Shown: in pieces, positions 1-6,469 of the stretch
How the letters are laid out: each line of letters begins with the position of its first letter
How positions within the stretch are numbered: position 1 is the stretch's first letter
Assembly (NCBI GenBank): GCA_964486645.1
Contig: CAZAOG010000111.1
Coordinates: 1-9,176, forward strand
Source of the DNA: GCA-002790365 sp964486645
GTDB lineage: Bacteria; Bacteroidota; Ignavibacteria; Ignavibacteriales; Ignavibacteriaceae
Reading direction: 5' to 3'
DNA: 9,176 bases
Notes under the pieces: model-generated
What the model saw: the letters and a program-made list of their open reading frames with translations, nothing else
Database searches by the model: none
What the model was told of the DNA's origin: nothing
Translations under genes and position numbers: made by a program

Positions 1-33
1 TATCAAAATTATATTGCTATTAATATATAAAGT

Positions 34-39
34 TATAAT
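34..39 (+). promoter_or_regulatory. Possible -10 box upstream of the symporter
   Basis: A TATAAT hexamer lies about 55 nt before the symporter start in a very AT-rich leader. There is no convincing -35 partner: TTGCTA at 14-19 leaves only a 14-bp spacer. No TAnnTTTG box of the Bacteroidota type is visible in the first 95 bases. In such AT-rich DNA the hexamer could be chance, so this is a weak call. Confidence 0.22.
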
Positions 40-83
40 ATTCAACTTTTAATTTTAATTGAAGCTCACAATAATCTAATATC

Positions 84-87
84 GGAG
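84..87 (+). promoter_or_regulatory. Ribosome binding site of the symporter
   Basis: GGAG sits 8 nt before the ATG at 96, a normal Shine-Dalgarno distance, and supports that start. It is notable because most minus-strand genes in the window have no such sequence. Confidence 0.6.
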
Positions 88-95
88 TAATAATA

Positions 96-1658
96 ATGCA
101 TGTTAATACTGAAAGAGAACAATGGGGAAGCAAAATCGGTCTTATACTTGCCGTTGCCGGTAATGCCGTCGGATTAGGAAACTTTCTCAGATTTCCCGTT
201 CAAGCCGCACAAAACGGAGGCGGCGCTTTTATGATACCTTACTTTATTTTCTTTTTAATTCTCGGTATTCCGCTTATGTGGATTGAATGGGGCATAGGAA
301 GACACGGAGGCAAATTCGGTCACGGAAGCGCACCCGGAATGTTTGATGTTCTTTGGAAAAATAAACTTGCAAAATATTTTGGTACACTCGGTCTCTTTAT
401 GTCAATGATTATTCTTATCTATTACACATATATAGAATCGTGGACATTGGGATACAGCATCTTTTCCGTAACCGGTCTTTATTTTGATCAGACTACCGCC
501 GACACGATGAGAAATTTTCTTTACAGTTATCAAGGTAGAGAAGTCGGACAACATTTTAGCAGTGTTTTACCTGCTTATGCGCTTATGTTAGTAACTTTCG
601 GTTTGAACTTTTGGGTTTTATACAAAGGTATTTCAAAAGGAATTGAAAAACTCGCTAAAATTGCTTTGCCTTTGCTTATGATTTTTGCCGCTATTTTAGC
701 TGTAAGAATAATGTTCTTGGGTACACCCGACCCTTCCATTCCTGAAAATTCGGTTTGGAACGGTTTCGGTTTTATTTGGAACCCCAATATTACTCTTCTT
801 TCGGATCCCAGTATTTGGTTGGCGGCGGCGGGGCAAATTTTCTTCACGCTCTCCGTAGGTATGGGTACAATACATGCCTATGCCAGTTACCTAAAACCAA
901 AAGATGATATTGCTCTTTCGGGTTTAACAACCGCAGCCACAAACGGTTTTGCAGAGGTTGTTTTAGGCGCCGCAATAGCAATACCTGTAGCAGTCGCCTT
1001 CTTCGGTTTGAGCGCCACTCAAGAATTTGCAAAAGGAGGAGCATTTGATTTGGGCTTCGTTTCGATGCCGCTTATTTTTCAACGTATTCCCTTAGGTGAA
1101 ATATTCGGATTTTTATGGTTCTTGCTTCTGTTCTTTGCAGGCATTACTTCTTCGGTAGCAATGGGACAGCCCGTTATTGCATTCATGGAAGACGAATTCG
1201 GTTTCAGCAGAAAAAAAGCAGTAGCCGTGGTTGCAATTATCGTATTAATTGCCGTTCAGTTTGTTGTCTTCTATCAAAAGTACGGATTTTTAAATGAAAT
1301 GGATTATTGGGCAGGTACTTTCGGACTTGTAGTTTTTGCTCTTATTGAAACTGTTTTGTTTATGTGGATATTCGGCGCCGACAAGGCTTGGAGAGAAATG
1401 AACGAAGGCGGCGACTTTCAAATACCGAAAGTTTTTTATTACTTAATGAAATTTGTTACACCGATAGTTTTATTTGTATTAATGGTTTGGTGGTTCGTTG
1501 AAAGTGCCATACCCAAATTATTGCTTGAAGGAGTCTCCGATGTTAACAAACCATATTATTGGGGCTCAAGAACGTTGATGCTTGTAATATTTATAGGGCT
1601 TATTTTGTTGGTTAAAAAAGCTTGGAATGGTAGAATGAAAGAAAATAATATAGTTTAA
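96..1658 (+). CDS. LeuT-like neurotransmitter:sodium symporter (NSS/SNF family), probable Na+-driven amino-acid importer
   Basis: Inner-membrane secondary transporter, predicted to couple Na+ entry to uptake of a hydrophobic amino acid. The 520-aa length and about 12 hydrophobic segments fit the LeuT fold. By comparison with Aquifex LeuT recalled from memory, the unwound TM1 motif NAVGLGNFLRFP is at residues 23-34. The extracellular gate is R32/D403 with Y110 and F250, and the cytoplasmic gate is R7/D366. The Na2-site pattern A-G-I-T-S is at 348-352, and N283 matches a Na1 ligand. E287 sits where LeuT has Glu290, the acidic residue that replaces bound chloride, so chloride independence is expected. 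TM6 reads T-L-S-V-G-M-G (251-257), with GMG where LeuT has GFG. The ATG at 96 has a GGAG ribosome site. The gene is followed 29 nt later by a small membrane protein, probably its accessory subunit. Family assignment is firm; the substrate is inference. Confidence 0.95.
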   Translation: MHVNTEREQWGSKIGLILAVAGNAVGLGNFLRFPVQAAQNGGGAFMIPYFIFFLILGIPLMWIEWGIGRHGGKFGHGSAPGMFDVLWKNKLAKYFGTLGLFMSMIILIYYTYIESWTLGYSIFSVTGLYFDQTTADTMRNFLYSYQGREVGQHFSSVLPAYALMLVTFGLNFWVLYKGISKGIEKLAKIALPLLMIFAAILAVRIMFLGTPDPSIPENSVWNGFGFIWNPNITLLSDPSIWLAAAGQIFFTLSVGMGTIHAYASYLKPKDDIALSGLTTAATNGFAEVVLGAAIAIPVAVAFFGLSATQEFAKGGAFDLGFVSMPLIFQRIPLGEIFGFLWFLLLFFAGITSSVAMGQPVIAFMEDEFGFSRKKAVAVVAIIVLIAVQFVVFYQKYGFLNEMDYWAGTFGLVVFALIETVLFMWIFGADKAWREMNEGGDFQIPKVFYYLMKFVTPIVLFVLMVWWFVESAIPKLLLEGVSDVNKPYYWGSRTLMLVIFIGLILLVKKAWNGRMKENNIV

Positions 1659-1675
1659 ATTTTTTAAAAATGTAA

Positions 1676-1680
1676 AAGGA
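1676..1680 (+). promoter_or_regulatory. Ribosome binding site of the small transporter subunit
   Basis: AAGGA lies 7 nt before the ATG at 1688. This is what makes the 41-codon reading frame credible as a translated gene rather than a chance ORF. Confidence 0.6.
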
Positions 1681-1687
1681 AATTTTT

Positions 1688-1813
1688 ATGGGACTTACAA
1701 CCGGAGGAATAATATTTTTATCTTTAGCCTGGGGAGGAATAACCTTGCTTACAATTTATTGTTTCGTAAAGGTAATAAAGTCGGAAAGGGAAGAAGCTAA
1801 AAACAAACAGTGA
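1688..1813 (+). CDS. MetS/MaAIMP-like small subunit of the NSS transporter (41 aa)
   Basis: A 41-residue single-span membrane protein. Residues 1-7 form a short polar and glycine-rich start (MGLTTGG). A hydrophobic helix covers about residues 8-29 and contains the W-G-G motif at 15-17. A charged, basic tail (KVIKSEREEAKNKQ) follows and is probably cytoplasmic. The size, the Trp-Gly-Gly in the helix and the charged tail resemble the putative methionine/alanine importer small subunit family. The best known member is MetS of Corynebacterium, which its symporter partner MetP needs for transport. Position supports the call: same strand as the LeuT-like symporter, 29 nt after its stop, with its own Shine-Dalgarno. 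No other gene lies between it and the terminator at 1999-2038. Seen directly: frame, helix, motif, linkage. Inferred: physical partnership with the transporter. Confidence 0.78.
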   Translation: MGLTTGGIIFLSLAWGGITLLTIYCFVKVIKSEREEAKNKQ

Positions 1814-1998
1814 ATTCGTTCTAAAAATATATTAAAAAACGTGTTTGTTTTTCTAAACTTACTTGTTAACCAAGCTGGTTTGTTTCAGAATAAATAAGAT
1901 TTGTTAAAGTCGGAGAAACCGAAATAATCAGGCGGTTGCCCGGCGGAACAACTCAATTTTTTATTCCTTTGTAAAGACAAAAAAAATAATTTAAAAAT
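1814..1998. other. Convergent intergenic region, no gene recognised
   Basis: About 185 bp between the small-subunit stop and the terminator hairpin. Most is AT-rich, but 1909-1951 is locally GC-richer and holds short inverted pairs (AACCG at 1918-1922 with CGGTT at 1934-1938; AACCA/TGGTT around 1868-1880). No ORF of useful length, tRNA or known riboswitch fold is visible. It would form the 3' untranslated part of the symporter transcript. Confidence 0.5.
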
Positions 1999-2038
1999 AA
2001 AAATGCCGTCTTTTTTACATTAAAAAGACGGCATTTTT
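1999..2038. terminator. Bidirectional rho-independent terminator between the symporter pair and uvrD
   Basis: The two 17-nt arms, 1999-2015 and 2022-2038, are perfectly complementary around a 6-nt loop. The core is TGCCGTC/GACGGCA, flanked by A/T pairs. A run of T follows on the plus strand (2034-2040), and the A run at 1999-2003 provides the T run on the minus strand. It begins 13 nt past the uvrD stop and 185 nt past the small-subunit stop, so it can end both convergent transcripts. Confidence 0.9.
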
Positions 2039-2051
2039 TTGTACTTCAATT

Positions 2052-4229
2052 TTACAATACTTTTAATTTTGCAAATTTGAGCATCAATTGTTTCACGTTA
2101 TTTCCTTCAAATTGAACGGTAGCTTTTTGCATATCGCCTGCACCGACTACATCGGTAACTTTACCTAAACCAAATTTTTCGTGCATAACCCTGCTGCCCG
2201 GTACTAAATTTATGTTTTCCTGATTAAAATCTTGGAAGTCCATTTTCTCAAAATATTCATAATAAACTTGTTTCTTCGTCTTTCTTGCCGATTTCCTTCC
2301 GATTCCGCCGTTAACTTCATTCAGCATATCTTTGTCAATCTCTTCGATGAATCTGGACCTGCTCTGATACGCAACTTCACCGAACCTATAGCGAGAGCGT
2401 GCGTGGGATATAAATACTTTTAACTGTGCCCTTGTAATCGCTACATAAAATAATCTTCTTTCCTCTTCAACCGTTGCATCCGAATTAAAACGGTTTGCAA
2501 GCGGAAAAATATCTTCTTCGCAGCCGGTAATAAATACAATTGGAAATTCCAAACCTTTTGCGCTGTGAATAGTCATTAAGGTCACCGAATTTTTTTCGTT
2601 TTCGTAAGTATCAATACCCGAAATAAGAGAAACTTCTTCCAAGAAGTCTTCCAGGGTAGCTTTTTTATTGTTCTCCGAAAACTCGCTTAAAGCGGAAAGT
2701 AATTCATTTATGTTTTCCCAACGCGTTAACGAATCCGAAGTGTTTTGCGATTTTAATACACGTAAAACTCCGAGCTCATCAACCAAAGCCCTTGAAAGTT
2801 CGCCGATTGAAAGTTTATCCTTCAATCCGATGTACTTATCCAAAAGAAGTCTGAAACCTTTTACGTTTTTCTGAATTCTTTCTTTAATATCGATTACTTC
2901 AAAAATTCTTGCCATTGTTCTGAACAAAGTAAGATCGTGTTTACGTGCAAAAGCAATCATTCTTTTAATTGTTGTTGAACCTATGCCGCGCTGCGGGTAG
3001 TTCATAATACGCAGTAAACTTTCTTCATCGTTCTGGTTGGACAAAACCCTTAAGTATGCAATTAAATCTTTTATTTCTTTTCTTTTATAAAATTCAATTC
3101 CGCCGACTATTTTATAAGGTATTTTTTCTCTTCTAAAAATATCTTCCAAAGCACGCGATTGGGCATTGGTTCTGTAAAGAATAGCAAAATCTTTATGCGA
3201 AAGTTTTTTTGTTGAAATTTCTTTTTGTATATATTTTGCAATCTGATAAGCTTCGTCCTTTTCATCGGAGCATTTGAGCAATGTACACTGCTCGCCGTCG
3301 TTGTTTTCCGTCCAGAGTGTTTTCAGTATTTGATTTTTGTTGTTTTTAATCACGGAATCCGCAGCCATTAAAATGCTTTTTGTCGATCTGTAATTTTGTT
3401 CAAGTTTGAATACTTTACATTTAGCAAAGTGTTTTTCAAAGTCCAGCATATTTTCTATGGTAGCTCCTCTCCAGCTGTAAATGCTTTGAGCATCGTCACC
3501 GACCACACAAATATTTCCCGTTTTATTTACAAGCATTTTTATTAAAGTATATTGGGCAATATTTGTATCCTGAAATTCATCCACTAAAACATATTTAAAC
3601 TGCTTTTTATATTTTTGAAGAATTCTATTGTTTCTTTTAAATAATTCTATCGGTTTTAAAAGCAGATCCTCAAAATCCATTGAGTTGTTCAATACAAGTC
3701 TTTTTTGATATTCATCAAATATATCGGCTATCTTTTTATCGGCTGTGGATTTTGCGTGTTTTTCCCTGTATTCTTCCGGCATAATCATATGGTTTTTCAT
3801 TACGCTGATTTTATGCTTTATTGATTTTGCCGTTTCGTTATTGATATCAATATTTAAATTCGTAAGAATGTTCTGCACTAATGAGATTGAATCTTCCGCA
3901 TCATAAATAGAAAAGTTCTTTTTATAATTTAAATGATTCGCTTCATTGCGGAGAATTCTTGCAAAAATAGAATGAAATGTTCCCATCCAGAGAGAATTAG
4001 CCTTTGCGCCTATTAATTCTCTGATCCGGTTCTTCATTTCATTTGCAGCTTTGTTTGTAAAGGTTAAGGCTAAAATAGAATCGGGTTTTGCGCCTTTACT
4101 TATTTGATATGCAATTTTATACGTTAAAACTCTTGTTTTACCGGAACCGGCTCCGGCAACAATCATAGATGGACCGTTAATGTACTCAACGGCTTCTTTT
4201 TGGACTTCATTTAGGGATTTTAGGTTCAT
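2052..4229 (-). CDS. UvrD/PcrA-type superfamily 1A ATP-dependent DNA helicase
   Basis: A 3'-5' DNA helicase/translocase of the UvrD/PcrA group, which acts in nucleotide excision repair, mismatch repair and replication-conflict clearance. Numbering from the chosen start gives 725 aa, normal for the group. All helicase motifs are present in order: Q-motif LNEVQKEAV, Walker A AGAGSGKT (25-32), Ia LTFTNKAANEM, Ib GTFHS, Walker B DEFQD (217-221), III GDDAQSIYSWRGA (244-256), IV NYRST (279-283), V TIHSAKGLE and VI YVAITRAQ. The C-terminal about 48 residues (GSRVMHEKFGLGKV onward) match the Tudor-like tail that contacts RNA polymerase in UvrD/PcrA. An in-frame ATG at 4268 would add 13 residues, but the family usually begins near MNLKSLNEVQ, and a promoter-like box overlaps the longer start. 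I therefore prefer 4229. UvrD and PcrA cannot be told apart here. Confidence 0.95.
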   Translation of the reverse strand: MNLKSLNEVQKEAVEYINGPSMIVAGAGSGKTRVLTYKIAYQISKGAKPDSILALTFTNKAANEMKNRIRELIGAKANSLWMGTFHSIFARILRNEANHLNYKKNFSIYDAEDSISLVQNILTNLNIDINNETAKSIKHKISVMKNHMIMPEEYREKHAKSTADKKIADIFDEYQKRLVLNNSMDFEDLLLKPIELFKRNNRILQKYKKQFKYVLVDEFQDTNIAQYTLIKMLVNKTGNICVVGDDAQSIYSWRGATIENMLDFEKHFAKCKVFKLEQNYRSTKSILMAADSVIKNNKNQILKTLWTENNDGEQCTLLKCSDEKDEAYQIAKYIQKEISTKKLSHKDFAILYRTNAQSRALEDIFRREKIPYKIVGGIEFYKRKEIKDLIAYLRVLSNQNDEESLLRIMNYPQRGIGSTTIKRMIAFARKHDLTLFRTMARIFEVIDIKERIQKNVKGFRLLLDKYIGLKDKLSIGELSRALVDELGVLRVLKSQNTSDSLTRWENINELLSALSEFSENNKKATLEDFLEEVSLISGIDTYENEKNSVTLMTIHSAKGLEFPIVFITGCEEDIFPLANRFNSDATVEEERRLFYVAITRAQLKVFISHARSRYRFGEVAYQSRSRFIEEIDKDMLNEVNGGIGRKSARKTKKQVYYEYFEKMDFQDFNQENINLVPGSRVMHEKFGLGKVTDVVGAGDMQKATVQFEGNNVKQLMLKFAKLKVL

Positions 4230-4256
4230 TTTCAACACTTTTATTTTTTGAAAGTG

Positions 4257-4264
4257 CAAATATA
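4257..4264 (-). promoter_or_regulatory. Candidate Bacteroidota-type -7 box of uvrD
   Basis: On the minus strand this reads TATATTTG, a match to the TAnnTTTG -7 consensus of Bacteroidota. It lies 27 nt before the preferred uvrD ATG at 4229. No good -33 TTTG is visible about 19 bp upstream. If real, transcription would start near 4250 and the longer ATG at 4268 would lie outside the mRNA. Confidence 0.4.
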
Positions 4265-4269
4265 ACAAA

Positions 4270-4297
4270 TTAAGAAATGAATAAAAAGTTAAGAAAT
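4270..4297. repeat. Two TTAAGAAAT direct repeats upstream of uvrD
   Basis: TTAAGAAAT occurs at 4270-4278 and again at 4289-4297, a 19-bp period close to two helical turns. The pair sits just upstream of the candidate uvrD -7 box, where a regulator could bind. In DNA this AT-rich it may be chance. Confidence 0.3.
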
Positions 4298-4459
4298 AAG
4301 TATATATTACGAATTTTCAATAACTTTGCCCGAATTTCGGCTCACTGGAAAAAACGATAGCAAAAGTTGATTAAGCTAAGTATTGAATAATTCTATTTAT
4401 ATGAATCCATAATTTCTTTTGTTGTTATTCATTTTTAAAAAAAATACGATTCAAAGGCA

Positions 4460-4553
4460 GGTTAACAGCAGAGAACTCTGAAGGGTGCGGTGTAAAAGAG
4501 GATTTTATTTGATTTATTTTCTCTCCGTGTTCTCTGTTCTCTCCGTGATTAAA
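4460..4553. repeat. Short repeat-like intergenic element with degenerate inverted ends
   Basis: The left end (4460-4476, GGTTAACAGCAGAGAAC) and the reverse complement of the right end (4536-4553, TTTAATCACGGAGAGAAC) align over most of their length with small gaps. The right half carries an exact 11-mer, TTCTCTCCGTG, at 4519-4529 and 4537-4547, split by a related TTCTCTG. Its composition differs from the flanking AT-rich DNA. Strings of this CACGGAGA/ACAGAGAA kind are often dispersed through bacterial intergenic regions. No second copy is in this window, so dispersal is inference. Confidence 0.45.
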
Positions 4554-4587
4554 TAATGTTTATTTAATGTAAAAAGACATTTACATT
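4548..4587 (-). terminator. Two overlapping AT-only hairpins downstream of nuoF, possible weak 3' end
   Basis: A perfect 8-bp stem pairs AATGTAAA (4566-4573) with TTTACATT (4580-4587) around a 6-nt loop. A second perfect 9-bp stem pairs ATTAAATAA (4548-4556) with TTATTTAAT (4560-4568) around a 3-nt loop. They share 4566-4568, so only one can form fully. They start 26 nt past the nuoF stop. With no GC core and no T run on the minus strand, they are poor classical terminators but may mark the transcript end. Confidence 0.3.
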
Positions 4588-4612
4588 GCTTTCTTTTGTT
4601 TTGCGGATTTTC

Positions 4613-5935
4613 TTAATCTTTAATATCCGCAAGCGGGTAGGCGGTATCGCGCATAGAGTGAACTTTATTCTTAATGGGAAGCATCACTTCTTTTTGCACT
4701 CTTTTTTCAAAGTAATCCCTGAAACGTGTAATCATAAACCTTACGGGCCAGGCAGCCGCTTCGCCAAGTGCACAGATTGTATTTCCCTCGATGTTGCTTG
4801 CAATACTTATAAGCATATCCAAATCGTGCGAAGAGCCGAAACCTTTATCTATTCTGTCCAAAATCCTTACGAGCCAGCTTGTACCTTCTCGACAAGGGGT
4901 GCACTGTCCGCAGCTTTCGTGGTAATAAAATTTAGAAATACGGGCTAAAACTTTCACAAGATCGGTATCTTCGTCCATTACAATAACTCCGCCCGTACCT
5001 ATAGAGGAACCAGCAGCTTTAAGAGATTCGGCGTCCATTTTAACGCCTTCAATATTCTCACCGCGTAACGGAGGCATGGAAGAACCGCCGGGAATAACGC
5101 ACAATATATTTTTGTTCCCCGGAACTCCGCCCGCATATTTGTAAATAATATCGGTAAGCAAGGTACCGCTGGGCAGTTCGTAAACGCCCGGTTTATTTAC
5201 GTGCCCGCTTACACCGAATAATATTGTTCCGGGATGTTTCGGTTCACCTATTTGAGAGAACCATTCCCAGCCTTTATCAATAATTTTGGGTACGTTTGTA
5301 ATGGTTTCCACATTGTTAATGGTAGTAGGACATCCCCATAAACCGTTTTGCGCAGGGAACGGAGGTTTTACTCTCGGATAGCCCCTTTTCCCTTCAATCG
5401 AATTCATTAAGGATGATTCTTCGCCGCAGATATAAGCCCCGGCACCTTTGTGTACAAAAATTTCACACTCAAAATCCGTATTGAAAACTTCTTTCATTTT
5501 TTCGCCGACGAAGCCTGCTTCGTAGGCATCATCAAGGGCTTTTTGAAAGAGTTTTATCCATTTATGATATTCTCCCCTTATGTAAACGTACGCGGTTTTT
5601 GCACCGATTGCATAACAGGTAATTAAAATGCCTTCGATTAATTGATGAGGATTAAATTCAAAAATTTGTCTGTCTTTAAAAGAACCGGGTTCGCTCTCGT
5701 CTCCGTTAACGCAGAGATATTTGGGCTTGTCGGTTGTTTTGGGCATAAAGCTCCATTTAAGTCCGGTTAAAAATGCAGCACCGCCTCTTCCTCTCAATCC
5801 CGATTTTTTTACTTGATCTATAATATCGTCGGATGTTTGCCCGAAAGCCTTTTTAACGGCGGAATAACCTCCGTTTTCTTTATAAACGTCTATTTTGTGC
5901 AGATCTTTTATGTCGGGTAAAACAATTTTTTCCAT
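4613..5935 (-). CDS. nuoF: NADH-quinone oxidoreductase subunit F (NADH-binding, 51 kDa-type)
   Basis: The NADH-oxidising subunit of complex I. It binds NADH, FMN and the 4Fe-4S cluster N3, and acts at the cytoplasmic tip of the peripheral arm. Visible motifs are the FMN/NADH glycine-rich GLRGRGGAAF at 47-55, the segment GAGAYICGEESS at 164-175, and the N3 ligands C342, C345, C348 (SCGQCTPC) and C388. The 440-aa length is normal. The start codon overlaps the nuoE stop by one base (TAATG), so translation is probably coupled and equal amounts of NuoE and NuoF would be made. It is the last nuo gene here: nuoG, which usually follows, is absent, and about 350 bp of non-coding DNA comes next. Confidence 0.97.
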   Translation of the reverse strand: MEKIVLPDIKDLHKIDVYKENGGYSAVKKAFGQTSDDIIDQVKKSGLRGRGGAAFLTGLKWSFMPKTTDKPKYLCVNGDESEPGSFKDRQIFEFNPHQLIEGILITCYAIGAKTAYVYIRGEYHKWIKLFQKALDDAYEAGFVGEKMKEVFNTDFECEIFVHKGAGAYICGEESSLMNSIEGKRGYPRVKPPFPAQNGLWGCPTTINNVETITNVPKIIDKGWEWFSQIGEPKHPGTILFGVSGHVNKPGVYELPSGTLLTDIIYKYAGGVPGNKNILCVIPGGSSMPPLRGENIEGVKMDAESLKAAGSSIGTGGVIVMDEDTDLVKVLARISKFYYHESCGQCTPCREGTSWLVRILDRIDKGFGSSHDLDMLISIASNIEGNTICALGEAAAWPVRFMITRFRDYFEKRVQKEVMLPIKNKVHSMRDTAYPLADIKD

Positions 5936-6417
5936 TAATTTTCAGATTTTAAAGATTCAATAATTTCGTTAACTTTTTCGGGTGTTAAGTTTTCATAATA
6001 CTGTTCGTTGACAGCCATCATCGGCGCGGTTCCGCAAGAGCCCATACATTCAACTTCTTCCAAAGAGAATTTTTTGTCTTCGGTTACGCCCCAATTTTCA
6101 AGTCCAAGTTTATTTTTTACCTGGTTATAAATTTCGTATCCGCCTCTAAGCATACAAGAAACATTAGTACACACTTGCAGGTGATTTCGTCCGACGGGCT
6201 TTTCGTAAAACATAGTGTAGAAAGTAACAACGCCCAAAACTTCTTCTTCGGTAATCTCAAGTACAGATGCTACTTCCGACATCACTTCTTTTGATATCCA
6301 GCCGTTTTGATCCTGTCCAAGATAAAGCACCGGCATTATGGCTGCTTTTTTTGTAGGATATTTTTTTAAGATATCGTTTATCTTATCTAAATTTTCCTGT
6401 GTAAATTTGAATTCCAT
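5935..6417 (-). CDS. nuoE: NADH-quinone oxidoreductase subunit E (2Fe-2S, 24 kDa-type)
   Basis: The thioredoxin-like subunit that carries 2Fe-2S cluster N1a and pairs with NuoF in the NADH dehydrogenase module. The 160-aa length is typical. The four cluster ligands are C83 and C88 (C-x4-C in VCTNVSC) and C124 and C128 (C-x3-C in ECMGSCGTAP), the expected spacing. The helical N-terminal part includes the family's YLGQDQNGWIS and VVTFYTMF stretches (32-42 and 63-70). The gene is 52 nt after nuoD, the largest gap in this operon, and overlaps nuoF by one base. No Shine-Dalgarno is visible upstream of the ATG at 6417. Confidence 0.96.
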   Translation of the reverse strand: MEFKFTQENLDKINDILKKYPTKKAAIMPVLYLGQDQNGWISKEVMSEVASVLEITEEEVLGVVTFYTMFYEKPVGRNHLQVCTNVSCMLRGGYEIYNQVKNKLGLENWGVTEDKKFSLEEVECMGSCGTAPMMAVNEQYYENLTPEKVNEIIESLKSEN

Positions 6418-6440
6418 TTATCTAATATCTTTTTAATTTT

Positions 6441-6454
6441 TACTTTATACTTTA
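6441..6454. repeat. Tandem TACTTTA pair in the nuoD-nuoE gap
   Basis: TACTTTA occurs twice head to tail at 6441-6447 and 6448-6454, followed by the related TATTTCTACTT. The 52-nt gap between nuoD and nuoE is otherwise nearly pure A/T. I see no promoter or terminator in it, so it is probably just an AT-rich spacer. Confidence 0.3.
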
Positions 6455-6469
6455 TATTTCTACTTGTAA

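Larger units (their letters stand above)
4265..4612. other. Gene-free region between uvrD and nuoF
   Basis: About 350 bp with no supportable ORF on either strand; the longest ATG frames run about ten codons. It holds a pair of TTAAGAAAT direct repeats near uvrD, a TAACTTTG box facing right, a repeat-like element at 4460-4553, and AT-only hairpins next to the nuoF stop. These are described separately. Confidence 0.6.

Noticed and set aside
14..39. A full sigma70 promoter, TTGCTA to TATAAT, before the symporter
   Set aside because: The spacer is only 14 bp; only the TATAAT hexamer is kept, as a weak feature.
575..1044. Two minus-strand ORFs (90 and 66 codons) inside the symporter
   Set aside because: They are shadows of the symporter. 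The Leu/Arg-rich translation of the second reflects the reverse complement of hydrophobic codons.
4230..4268. Longer uvrD start at 4268 adding 13 residues (MLYLHFQKIKVLK)
   Set aside because: UvrD/PcrA proteins usually begin just before the Q-motif, the extra residues look non-family, and a TAnnTTTG-type box overlaps the longer start.
4330..4340. Palindrome CCGAA-T-TTCGG
   Set aside because: The arms are only 5 bp with a one-base centre and no extension, too short to call an operator or hairpin.
4586..4948. 120-codon plus-strand ORF over the end of nuoF
   Set aside because: It is antisense to clear NuoF coding sequence, including the N3 cysteines, and its translation shows no family features.
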